Assembly: GCA_000987045.1 (NCBI GenBank)
Contig: LAKY01000018.1
Coordinates: forward strand, 1-64,000
Direction: 5' to 3'
DNA: 64,000 nt
Source of the DNA: Clostridiales bacterium PH28_bin88
Lineage (GTDB): Bacteria > Bacillota > PH28-bin88
A program made the translations under genes and the position numbers. Below are positions 35,930-44,315 of the stretch, piece after piece. Numbering within the stretch: position 1 is the stretch's first letter; every line of letters starts with the position of its first letter. The notes below the pieces were generated by a model. It saw only the letters and a program-made list of their open reading frames with translations. It did no database searches and had not been told where the DNA came from.

Positions 35930-36681
35930 GGACGGAAGGAGTATCTATCAACTTCGGAGGCTTATGGGCTGTCGACGAGGTAGACTTTGCCATCGGGAAT
36001 GAGGTAGTAGGGCTAATTGGGCCGAACGGGTCTGGGAAAACAACTTTTTTGAACATAGTGAGCGGGATCTACAAGCCCACCAAAGGTGCCGTCTATTTCA
36101 GGAATGAAGCAATCACAGGGCTAAGACCGGACCTTGTTAGAGCCAAGGGTATAGCCCGTACTTTCCAGACCAACCGGCTGTGCATGAACCTTAGTGTGAT
36201 AGACAACATGCTTCTCGGGCTTTACTGCAGGCAGAAAACCTCTTGGTGGAAGGCGATTTTCAGGCCGTCTTTCGGGAAAAAAGAAATGCAAGACGGGATC
36301 GAGAAAAGTTTCAGTGTGCTTTCCTATTTCAACCAGGAATTGATCACGCGCTGTTACGAGCCGATTACCAGCATTCCATTAATTGACAGGAGAAGGATTG
36401 AAATTGCCCGTGCCCTTGTAGGGGACCCCCAAGTACTGTTGCTGGACGAGCCAACTGCCGGTTTGAATGCCGAGGAGACCGAGCAGATGATGCAAGACAT
36501 CAGGAAAATCAGAGAAAACGGAAACAAGACCAGCATCATCATCATAGAGCATGACATGTCGGTGATTGCCAAAACCACAGATAGAGTAGTAGTATTAAAC
36601 GCCGGCAAAAAAATTGCGGAAGGCAACTTTGAAGACATTACCCGCAACGATCAAGTAAGAACAGCATATTTGGGAGGTTAA
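35917..36681 (+). CDS. livG: ABC transporter ATP-binding protein, LivG type
   Basis: The 254-residue ATPase has Walker A GPNGSGKT and Walker B VLLLDEPTAGL. The signature region reads SIPLIDRRRIEIARAL in place of the common LSGGQQ form. The tail matches LivG proteins. It works with LivF to energise transport. Confidence 0.92.
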   Translation: MEVLRTEGVSINFGGLWAVDEVDFAIGNEVVGLIGPNGSGKTTFLNIVSGIYKPTKGAVYFRNEAITGLRPDLVRAKGIARTFQTNRLCMNLSVIDNMLLGLYCRQKTSWWKAIFRPSFGKKEMQDGIEKSFSVLSYFNQELITRCYEPITSIPLIDRRRIEIARALVGDPQVLLLDEPTAGLNAEETEQMMQDIRKIRENGNKTSIIIIEHDMSVIAKTTDRVVVLNAGKKIAEGNFEDITRNDQVRTAYLGG

Positions 36682-36686
36682 TAGCA

Positions 36687-37394
36687 ATGCTGGAGTTGCG
36701 GCTTGTAAGCACAAAGTACGGACAAATCCCCATGCTTAGGCGGGTGTCTCTCTTCGTATCCGAAGGAGAAGCAGTGTGTATTCTAGGAGCAAACGGAGCG
36801 GGCAAGACAACCCTTTTGAAGACCATTATTGGCATGGTAAAACCCGAAGAGGGTGAAGTCTTATACAACGGGGCGCGCATTGATCTGATGTCGACACCCA
36901 AGATTATTCAAACAGGTATCGCTGTCGTCCCGGAGCGGGAAGGGCTGTTCCCCAAGATGTCTGTTGAGGAAAACTTGATTTTAGGGGCATACTACGAAAA
37001 AGATCGCAATCTCGTGAAACAAAGGCTGGAGGAGGCTTATACCATCTTCCCCCGCCTGAAGGAAAGGTACCGCCAGAGGGCTGGGACCCTGAGCGGCGGC
37101 GAGAGGAAGATGCTGGGCATTGCCCGGGCTCTCCTGTCTAACCCAAAGGTCCTGCTAATGGATGAGCCTTCGCTGGGTCTTGCTCCGGCTATCGTTAATG
37201 AAGTGTTTAATGTGATCAATGATATCAAGCGAAACAGGCAGATCGCCATTCTGGTGGTTGAGCAAAATGCCCACAAGGCGCTGACGGTGGCTGAGCGGGG
37301 TTATGTCCTGCAAAAAGGCGAAGTCGTTTTAGAAGGAACTACTCAAGAGCTAGAAGAGAACGATATCATTAAGCATTCTTACCTTAAAGTGTGA
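36687..37394 (+). CDS. livF: ABC transporter ATP-binding protein, LivF type
   Basis: The 235-residue ATPase carries Walker A GANGAGKT, the signature LSGGERKMLGIARAL and Walker B VLLMDEPSLGLAP. It ends the transporter operon and is followed by a terminator. Confidence 0.93.
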   Translation: MLELRLVSTKYGQIPMLRRVSLFVSEGEAVCILGANGAGKTTLLKTIIGMVKPEEGEVLYNGARIDLMSTPKIIQTGIAVVPEREGLFPKMSVEENLILGAYYEKDRNLVKQRLEEAYTIFPRLKERYRQRAGTLSGGERKMLGIARALLSNPKVLLMDEPSLGLAPAIVNEVFNVINDIKRNRQIAILVVEQNAHKALTVAERGYVLQKGEVVLEGTTQELEENDIIKHSYLKV

Positions 37395-37445
37395 CCGTGC
37401 TGTGTAAAAGATAAACACGAATCCGCTGTTTGTCTCGTTTTCCCT

Positions 37446-37476
37446 ATCCCCTTCATGAAGAGAAGGGGGATTTTTT
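37446..37476 (+). terminator. Intrinsic terminator of the ABC transporter operon
   Basis: TCCCCTTC pairs with GAAGGGGGA and is followed by six T. Confidence 0.85.
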
Positions 37477-37480
37477 AACG

Positions 37481-37656
37481 TTTAGGAAATTATGCGTTGT
37501 GGATAATTTCCTAAAACGTGGGGGTTGTTAAGGGGGGAACCCCCTTAACTTAAATCAAGGAGGGTTACAGCGGAGCGTCCTAGGAAACCTGGGTTCCCTG
37601 GGAAAGAACAAAAACATTTCCGATAAATGCCGAATGGCATGAAATGTTTTTGTTCT
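37481..37656 (+). repeat. Three large palindromes in a gene-free interval
   Basis: A 13-bp perfect stem, TTTAGGAAATTAT with its complement (37481-37515), is followed by GTTAAGGGGG-GAA-CCCCCTTAAC (37527-37549). Then comes a 16-bp stem, AGAACAAAAACATTTC with its complement (37605-37656), which encloses an inner ATGCC/GGCAT hairpin. No gene lies in 37395-37878. Only the terminator at 37446 resembles a normal terminator; the others lack T tails. They could be mobile-element ends, a structured RNA or recombination debris. Confidence 0.6.
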
Positions 37657-37878
37657 CGGTGGTCCCGTTATTGGTTACCAAAGAGTCCTCCTTTTAATTG
37701 CACAAACAGTCTGGCGACATACCATTGGATTGATGACTTTTCCATCTGCACACATTGGTACACAAATTATGTTGGATATGATTGTAGATTCTTATAAAGG
37801 TTTTACTTCGAGGTAGAAAGAAATTGCTTGGGCAAACAGACCGCAACCCTCAACTGATTGGTAAAGGAGTGAGCTGTC

Positions 37879-39171
37879 ATTAAGACGCTGTTAAAGGGAG
37901 GGCGGGTAGTCGATCCCGGCAACAATATCGATCAAGTGGCTGATATTCTTATTGAAGACGGAAAGATTTCCAGCATTGGGGAGTCGATTACGGTAACGGA
38001 CGCGGAAGTCATTGACGTCAGCGGCAAGGTGGTGGCCCCTGGATTAATCGATGTTCATGCCCACTTGCGTGATCCTGGTTTTCCGGAACGAGAAGATTTC
38101 CGGTCTGGAACCCGTAGCGCGGCTGTGGGTGGTTTCACGACGTTGTTGGCGATGCCGAATACCAACCCTGTGTGCGATCACCCTGTCGTAGTAGAATATG
38201 TACTCGCCAAGAGTAAGCGGGAAGGGATTGTAAATGTTCTCCCATACTCCTCTATCACCGTCGGCCAGCAGGGGGAAAAACTTGTTCCGATGAAAGCTGT
38301 GGTCGAGGCGGGTGCTGTCGCTTTTTCCGATGACGGCCAACCCATTATGAATGGGGGGGTAATGCGAGAGGCGCTGACCCAGGCCAAAGAGATTGACAAG
38401 GTACTGGCGGTTCATTGTGAGGACCGCGGCATCACGGCAGGTGGGGTCATTAACGAAGGCTATGTGTCGCGGCGGGTGGGGGTTAAGGGTATCCCTTACA
38501 CCTCAGAGGCTGTAATGGTGGGCCGAGATATTTTACTTGCTGAGGAAACGGCAAGCAAGGTTCACATTTGTCATGTCGGGTGCGCCCGTTCGGTAGAATT
38601 GATCAGGGAAGGCAAAAAGCGAGGGGTTCAGGTAACGGCCGAAGTGAATCCCCATTATTTGAATACAACTGATGAAAACCTGGAGACGTGCCAGTCCAGG
38701 TTTAAGATCAAGCCGCCCTTTGGTACCAGAGCAGACCTGGAAGCGTTGAAAGAAGGTCTGTCGGATGGAACAATTGATATCATTGCTACTGACCACGCCC
38801 CCTACACAAACGCTGAAAAGCAAGGAGACTTTGCGACCGAAGCACCGTTCGGTCTAATAGGACTGGAAACAGCCCTGGGTGTTGTTTTGACAGAACTTGT
38901 CGCGACCAATTACATGAGCGTGTCTGATGTATTAAAGACCTTAACCTGTAACCCGGCAAGAATTTTCGGTTTGGACAAAGGTACGCTGAGTATAGGCAAG
39001 GACGCTGATATCGTGGTAATAGACCTTGATCATGAATGGTTTGTTGACGCCGAAAAATTTCAATCTAAAAGCAGGAACTGCCCTCAACACGGCAGGCGGC
39101 TCAGAGGTAAAGCGTTTTTGACGATGGTAAAAGGTCAAGTGATAATGAGAGAAGGCACAATTGTAGTTTAA
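37879..39171 (+). CDS. pyrC: Dihydroorotase-family cyclic amidohydrolase, apparent ATT start
   Basis: The class I dihydroorotase signature DVHAHLRDPGFPEREDF is intact, as are MPNTNPV, the metal-ligand AFSDDGQP, HCEDRG and ATDHAPY. The C-terminus (GRRLRGKAF) is also dihydroorotase-like. The conserved N-terminal strand (KTLLKGGRVVDPGNNIDQVA) is in frame only from ATT 37879, nine bases after AAAGGAG. The first ordinary start is GTG 37936, which would remove 19 residues. It hydrolyses dihydroorotate, or a related cyclic ureide such as allantoin. The context is catabolic, between a transporter and hydroxylase set 2. Confidence 0.85.
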   Translation: MKTLLKGGRVVDPGNNIDQVADILIEDGKISSIGESITVTDAEVIDVSGKVVAPGLIDVHAHLRDPGFPEREDFRSGTRSAAVGGFTTLLAMPNTNPVCDHPVVVEYVLAKSKREGIVNVLPYSSITVGQQGEKLVPMKAVVEAGAVAFSDDGQPIMNGGVMREALTQAKEIDKVLAVHCEDRGITAGGVINEGYVSRRVGVKGIPYTSEAVMVGRDILLAEETASKVHICHVGCARSVELIREGKKRGVQVTAEVNPHYLNTTDENLETCQSRFKIKPPFGTRADLEALKEGLSDGTIDIIATDHAPYTNAEKQGDFATEAPFGLIGLETALGVVLTELVATNYMSVSDVLKTLTCNPARIFGLDKGTLSIGKDADIVVIDLDHEWFVDAEKFQSKSRNCPQHGRRLRGKAFLTMVKGQVIMREGTIVV

Positions 39172-39198
39172 AGGGTATCCAAAGGAAATTCAGTAAGG

Positions 39199-39460
39199 GA
39201 GGAAACTGTCAAAGAAACCTGCCACAATATTGCCGAACCGGTGACCAGGGACTGGAACGTTGATCACCAATGGCAATGGACCTCAGAAAGGATTTATAAT
39301 CCGCTGTGCCGAATCAGCATCTCATGAGCTATCGCTTATCTCGCTGGAGTATGCAGGTGCTGATACCCAGGGGGCTATCGGTTACATGATCCAGCAGTCC
39401 CTAATGAATAAATATAAGTCAAGAGGTATAGACGGTAAGTGGTACCCGCTAGTTAAATAA
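39199..39460 (+). pseudogene. Frameshifted, truncated carbamate kinase
   Basis: One frame reads ETVKETCHNIAEPVTRDWNV. A shift near 39258 moves the match to ITNGNGPQKGFIIR and GADTQGAIGYMIQQSLMN, which align with HGNGPQVG and NTQGSLGYGIQQSLGN of the intact carbamate kinase at 54601. The first 30 or so codons and the C-terminal two thirds are gone. This cluster therefore once carried its own carbamate kinase. Confidence 0.88.
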
Positions 39461-39473
39461 GGGGGGGGGATCC

Positions 39474-41819
39474 ATGAACTATCGCGTTGTCGGTAATGTT
39501 TTGCCGCGCAAGGATGGGGTGGCCAAAGTCTGCGGCCGCGAAGTTTACCCTAGTGATGTAATAGTGCCGGGAATGATGCATGCGGTTGTCCTCAGAAGCC
39601 CTCATCCTCATGCCGAAATACGGAGTATTGATGTTTCCGAGGCTGAAGCCCTGGGTGCCGTCTGCCTGACGTATCAGGACGTACCCCAAGTGGTGTACAA
39701 CGAACGTATTGTGAGTATTCCCGAAAAAACTTACCGAGATAGAACCGTGCTGCCCAAAAGGATCAGGCATGTGGGAGAAGCCATTGTCGCGGTCGCAGCG
39801 GAAAGTGAAGAACTGGCTTTCCAAGCAATGAAAAAAGTAAAGATCGAGTACGACTTGCTGCCTGCCGTATTAGATGCTGAAGATGCTCTGAAACCGGGCG
39901 CGCCGTCTCTATATGAGAAAATATACCTGGGTGAGGATGAAATAATCCCCCTGAGCAATATCGCCTGCCAAAGGGATATAACCGTGGGGAACCCTGAACA
40001 GGGATTTGCCGAGGCTGATTACATTATCGAACGGGAGTACAAGTGCCCGCGTGTCTATCACAACCAGCTTGAAACCAAATCGGCGGTCTGCGTTCCGGAG
40101 CCTAACGGCGGAATTACCGTATGGGCAACCACCCAGACCATTCACAACGTGCGGCAGCTTCTTGGGCATCTTTACGGTATTCCCCTTTCCAAAGTCAACG
40201 TGAAAAAGACCGCTATTGGTGGCTCGTTTGGCTCCGGCATCCAGATGAATTCCATCATTCCCATTTGCGTTGGCTTGGCCCTGAAGGCAAAACGCCCGGT
40301 AAAGCTAGTGAGTACCAGGGAAGATGATATTTATGACCACACCAAGTACCCTGCCCAATTCAAGTTGCGGGTAGGGGTCAAAAAAGACGGCTGCATGACT
40401 GCCGCCGACTTTGAAGCAGTTGTGGATATCGGTGCTCATCAAGTCCAGGCGTATCCTCTGCTCGGATGTATGGCCGGCTGGTACGCCTCCCTGTACAAGT
40501 GGCGCAATTTTCGTTTTCACGGGAAAGCTGTTTATACCAATAAAGTGCCCGCGTGTGCCATGCAAGGGTACGGCAACCCGCAGGTCAACTTCGCCGTTGA
40601 GTCTCATATGGACATTATCGCAGAAGAGTGCGGGTTCGACCCCATCGAACTAAGGCTGAAGAACTATGTTGGGCTTGGGGATGAGTTTTGGGGGCAGGGG
40701 CCAACGGTAAAGTCCATTATCAGGAGTTGCGGCGTAGAGGAGATGCTGCTCAAGGGCGCAGAATTGATCGACTGGTACAGCAGGAAAAAGCCGGACGAAA
40801 AGTCCGGTCACATCAGGCGCGGCATCGGTGTTGCCAGAGGTTTTCACACTTCGGGTACCGGAGGCCCCAAGCCTGGTGAAGTAATCGACTTTTCCAGCGC
40901 TACCATCAAGATTAATGAAGACGGTACAGTAGACGTGCTGACACCGGTGATGGACCTGGGAGGAGGCACAGGAGAGGCTGCGGTCAAAATTGTTGCGGAA
41001 GTGCTGTGTCTTCCTTATGATCAAGTGGACCTGTCCAGTGTAGACACAAAAACGACCGGTTACGACGTCTGCACGCATGCCACCAGGGGAGTTTACTGCG
41101 GCTGCGGGGCAGTCCTTCATGTGGCCAAACAAGTCAAAGTAAAATTGCTGGAAATGGCGGCACGCATCTTTGAGGATTCACCTGAAAACCTTACCTTGAC
41201 GTACGATGAACAAACCAGAGAGACGGTAATTTACCCGACAGGCCTGCAGCAAAACCGCCTGACCATTGGCGAGGTAGCAAAAACCGCGCAAATCAAGAAC
41301 TGGGGTACTATAGCTGCTACCGATAGCTACCGCCAAAAGAACTGCCCGCCTTGCTTTGTAACTCACTTCATTGAAGTTGAGGTTGACACTCGCACCGGCA
41401 TTGTAACCATTCCTAGAGCGGTACTGCTGTCGGATTCCGGTACGCCTATTAACCCGGACCTGGTGGCGGGGCAACTGGTGGGTTCATTGTCCCGGGGGAT
41501 GGGTTATGCCCTCATCGAAGAGACAGAGCATGATCCGGTTACCGGCAAGCTCAAGTGTGGCGGTTTTATCACCGATAACAAGCTGCCTACAACGTGTGAG
41601 ATGCCTACCAGCGACAACATCAAGGTCTATTTTGCCAATACCTACGAACCTACCGGACCCTTCGGGGCAAAGGGCATCGGGGAAGCAGCCCTCAATTCCG
41701 CGGCATCAGCCATTAGCAATGCTATTTACAACGCGATTGGTATCAGGTTTTACCGGTTGCCGATCACCCCTGAAATGGTTCTAGAGGCACTCGAAAGGGG
41801 CGGTAAGCGTGGAGATTAA
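39474..41819 (+). CDS. Molybdenum hydroxylase catalytic subunit (set 2)
   Basis: The 781-residue protein starts MNYRVVGNVLPRKDG. The catalytic glutamate is present in GAKGIGEA. The pterin loop reads AIGGSFGSG rather than GGGFGGK, and the substrate-pocket loop reads AMQGYG instead of RGFG, so substrate or redox partner probably differs from sets 1 and 3. It heads an A-B-C operon (Mo, FAD, 2Fe-2S), the order of xdhABC, and overlaps the FAD gene by 11 bases. Confidence 0.92.
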   Translation: MNYRVVGNVLPRKDGVAKVCGREVYPSDVIVPGMMHAVVLRSPHPHAEIRSIDVSEAEALGAVCLTYQDVPQVVYNERIVSIPEKTYRDRTVLPKRIRHVGEAIVAVAAESEELAFQAMKKVKIEYDLLPAVLDAEDALKPGAPSLYEKIYLGEDEIIPLSNIACQRDITVGNPEQGFAEADYIIEREYKCPRVYHNQLETKSAVCVPEPNGGITVWATTQTIHNVRQLLGHLYGIPLSKVNVKKTAIGGSFGSGIQMNSIIPICVGLALKAKRPVKLVSTREDDIYDHTKYPAQFKLRVGVKKDGCMTAADFEAVVDIGAHQVQAYPLLGCMAGWYASLYKWRNFRFHGKAVYTNKVPACAMQGYGNPQVNFAVESHMDIIAEECGFDPIELRLKNYVGLGDEFWGQGPTVKSIIRSCGVEEMLLKGAELIDWYSRKKPDEKSGHIRRGIGVARGFHTSGTGGPKPGEVIDFSSATIKINEDGTVDVLTPVMDLGGGTGEAAVKIVAEVLCLPYDQVDLSSVDTKTTGYDVCTHATRGVYCGCGAVLHVAKQVKVKLLEMAARIFEDSPENLTLTYDEQTRETVIYPTGLQQNRLTIGEVAKTAQIKNWGTIAATDSYRQKNCPPCFVTHFIEVEVDTRTGIVTIPRAVLLSDSGTPINPDLVAGQLVGSLSRGMGYALIEETEHDPVTGKLKCGGFITDNKLPTTCEMPTSDNIKVYFANTYEPTGPFGAKGIGEAALNSAASAISNAIYNAIGIRFYRLPITPEMVLEALERGGKRGD

Positions 41820-42699
41820 CACCAAGATCTTGGCCCAAGATTTTGAGTACCATGAGGCGAATTCTCTCCAACAAGTTTTCGATTGGATGTCAGAGTACGG
41901 TGAGAAAGCAAAGGTCCTTGCCGGAGGGACCGACCTCTTAGTGAAGATGAAGAATGGCGTACTCCACCCGCGGCACTTAATCTTCATTAAAAAGGTTGAC
42001 AGCCTTAGATTTATCGAATACGGTCAGGTGGGCTTGGCTATCGGTGCGGCTACCGTGCTCTCGCGGGTAGAAAAGCACGAGGCTGTTAAGAGGTACTACA
42101 GCGCCCTGTTTGAAGCGGTGCGTTCCATGGCTGCTACAGCAATCAGAAATATGGGGACTGTCGGCGGAAATCTGTGCAACGCCTCACCGGCCGCAGACAC
42201 CGCACCGGCTTTAATCGTGTATGAAGCAACCGTCAAACTAGCCAGTAAACATGGCCAGAGGGTCGTACCTGTAAACGAATTCTTCATTGGCCCGGGGAAG
42301 ACAGTGCTGGCCCCTGACGAGATCATGACCGAGATTAACGTGCCAAGCGTTCCGGCTAATGGTGGAAGCTGTTTCATGAAGCTGGGACGCGTATCGGCAG
42401 ACATTGCCAAAATAAACGTTGCGGTTGCCGTGGAAAGAGAAGATCGAACCTGCCTGAAGTGCCGCATCGCTTTTGGCTCTGTGGCTCCCACTCCGGTCAG
42501 GGTTAATGCGCTCGAGGAACTCCTGGCGGGAAAAGAGTTGACTGGCGACCTGGTTCGGACAGTTGCCAGTCAAACAGGGGACCACATCCAACCCATCACA
42601 GACATCCGTTCAACCAGGGATTACCGGATCAAGGTGAGCCAAATCATGCTAGAGGAAGCAATCAAGGCTGCCTGGCAGAGGGCTGGGGGTGAGGCTTAA
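41809..42699 (+). CDS. Molybdenum hydroxylase FAD-binding subunit (set 2)
   Basis: GTG starts a 296-residue protein with the FAD loops VLAGGTDLLVKM and MGTVGGNLCNASPAADTAP and the EFFIGPGKTVLAPDE segment. Its stop overlaps the start of the 2Fe-2S gene (TAATG). It carries electrons from the clusters to an external acceptor. Confidence 0.94.
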   Translation: MEINTKILAQDFEYHEANSLQQVFDWMSEYGEKAKVLAGGTDLLVKMKNGVLHPRHLIFIKKVDSLRFIEYGQVGLAIGAATVLSRVEKHEAVKRYYSALFEAVRSMAATAIRNMGTVGGNLCNASPAADTAPALIVYEATVKLASKHGQRVVPVNEFFIGPGKTVLAPDEIMTEINVPSVPANGGSCFMKLGRVSADIAKINVAVAVEREDRTCLKCRIAFGSVAPTPVRVNALEELLAGKELTGDLVRTVASQTGDHIQPITDIRSTRDYRIKVSQIMLEEAIKAAWQRAGGEA

Positions 42700-43163
42700 T
42701 GGAAAGGCAATGGATTTCCCTAACTGTAAATGGGAAGGAACGCAGCCTGTTTGTCAAGCCAAATGATCTGTTGCTAAACGTATTGAGAGACGATTTGCAA
42801 CTGACAGGCGCCAAGTACGGATGCGGTCTTGGTGAGTGTGCGGCGTGTACGGTGCTTTTAAACGGTCAACCTGTCCTTGCCTGTCTAACCCTTGCTGTTT
42901 CAGTTGACGGTCAAAGTATCACTACAATAGAGGGTGTGGGGGATTTCAGCCAACTTCACCCGCTGCAGGATTCTTTTATCCGGCATGGCGCGGTCCAGTG
43001 CGGGTTTTGTACCCCCGGGATGATAGTGACCGCCAAATCACTATTGGATCAGAACCCCAATCCGACAGAAGAAGAAATCCGGGATTACCTCCGAGGCAAC
43101 ATCTGTCGTTGTACGGGATATGACGCAATCATCAAGGCAGTGAAACACTGCGGTACTGCTTGA
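42699..43163 (+). CDS. Molybdenum hydroxylase 2Fe-2S subunit (set 2)
   Basis: The 154-residue protein contains CGLGECAACTVLL, CGFCTPGMIV and CRCTGYDAI, the eight cysteines of two 2Fe-2S clusters. It completes set 2 and is followed 52 bases later by a chemoreceptor gene. Confidence 0.95.
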   Translation: MERQWISLTVNGKERSLFVKPNDLLLNVLRDDLQLTGAKYGCGLGECAACTVLLNGQPVLACLTLAVSVDGQSITTIEGVGDFSQLHPLQDSFIRHGAVQCGFCTPGMIVTAKSLLDQNPNPTEEEIRDYLRGNICRCTGYDAIIKAVKHCGTA

Positions 43164-43214
43164 ACAAAAAAGTAGCGAACCGGCAAAGTGCTTCACGATT
43201 GGGGGGTACGGTTA

Positions 43215-44063
43215 ATGGACTATCACGATAAGCCCGAAATAGATACCGATGTTATTTTGGAAGTATTGATTAAGCTGGCACCCGTAATCAAACAGTTGTT
43301 TCCCCTGGACTGTGTGTTCAGCGTGACGGACAAGGAAAAATTTCTCTGCAGTGTCCCCGGCCGCGATATCAATTTAGGGGATCTAAGAGGAAAGTTGCTG
43401 CCTAAAGAAAGCCCTATCCTGGAAGCTATTCATACGGGAATGGTTACCCGCCGATCGATACCGAAGGAAGTCTATGGTACGCCTTTAAAATCTATCGGCG
43501 TTGCAGTAAAGAATGATCAGGGAGAGGTGATAGGCGGATTAGGCTTGGGAATAAGCCTGGCAACGCAGGAAGCGTTGACTGGCATCGCCCAGACCGTCGC
43601 AAGTTCATCGCAACAAGTTTCCGTGACGGTTGAAGAACTCGCATCGTCAGCCAGTCATCTAGCGAAAGAACAGGGAGACCTGCAGGCCCTAAGTCAAGAG
43701 GTGCTGGAGCAAGTAAACAGGACTGGAAAGATACTGGCATTTATTAACGATGTAGCGGCAAATTCAAATTTACTGGGACTTAATGCAGCTATCGAGGCGG
43801 CTAGGGCTGGGGAGCGTGGTCGTGGCTTCTCCGTAGTGGCAGAAGAAATACGTAAAATGTCGGAAAACAGCGCAAAGTCAGTAAATGAAATCAAGGATAT
43901 TTTGACCACGATAAATGACAAGATAACTTTGATGATCAGGAAAATTATGGAGGCGTCAGCTATTAGCCAACAGCAGGCAGCAGCTACCCAGGAAATTGCC
44001 GCATCTGCACAGGAGCTGGCAGTATTAGCTGAAAAACTTGATAAGGTCGCCGAGATTATTTAA
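43215..44063 (+). CDS. Soluble methyl-accepting chemotaxis protein
   Basis: ATG 43215 follows a GGGGGG site and yields 282 residues without membrane segments. Residues 1-120 form a small ligand-sensing domain. The remainder is a short signalling coiled coil with the invariant tip [16 protein letters not shown] and [12 protein letters not shown]. It should report to CheA in the cytoplasm. Its position after set 2 suggests that it senses the substrate or a catabolic intermediate. Confidence 0.9.
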   Translation: MDYHDKPEIDTDVILEVLIKLAPVIKQLFPLDCVFSVTDKEKFLCSVPGRDINLGDLRGKLLPKESPILEAIHTGMVTRRSIPKEVYGTPLKSIGVAVKNDQGEVIGGLGLGISLATQEALTGIAQTVASSSQQVSVTVEELASSASHLAKEQGDLQALSQEVLEQVNRTGKILAFINDVAANSNLLGLNAAIEAARAGERGRGFSVVAEEIRKMSENSAKSVNEIKDILTTINDKITLMIRKIMEASAISQQQAAATQEIAASAQELAVLAEKLDKVAEII

Positions 44064-44165
44064 CCGTTGAGCGTGACTTGTCAGGAAAAGCCATTTATTT
44101 TAATGGAGGAATTACAAGTCAAAAGTAGAAACATCTAAAAGATATTTTTGCTTTCAAGTTCTCTC

Positions 44166-44193
44166 TTGACATTTGTTGTTCTCAAGGTAATAA
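44166..44193 (+). promoter_or_regulatory. Sigma-A promoter with overlapping inverted repeat before pucR1
   Basis: TTGACA (44166-44171) and TAATAA (44188-44193) are 16 bases apart. GTTGTT and AACAAC form an inverted repeat across the spacer and -10 region, so autoregulation is possible. No other element is seen in 44064-44315. Confidence 0.5.
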
Positions 44194-44315
44194 CAACATT
44201 CAGTTAAGAAGGAGAACTTTTGTTTTTTCACGAAATACCTCTTTTAATCCGTGAGGTGACCGCAACCTTACCCCAGGGTCCCTAAATTCCGGGCTGAAGG
44301 GAGCTGAGGATCAGC

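Noticed and set aside
37833..37850. GGGCAAACAGACCGCAA as a sigma-54 promoter for the dihydroorotase gene
   Set aside because: The spacing fits, but the TT of the -12 element and the CG of the -24 element are all mismatched, so the match is too weak.
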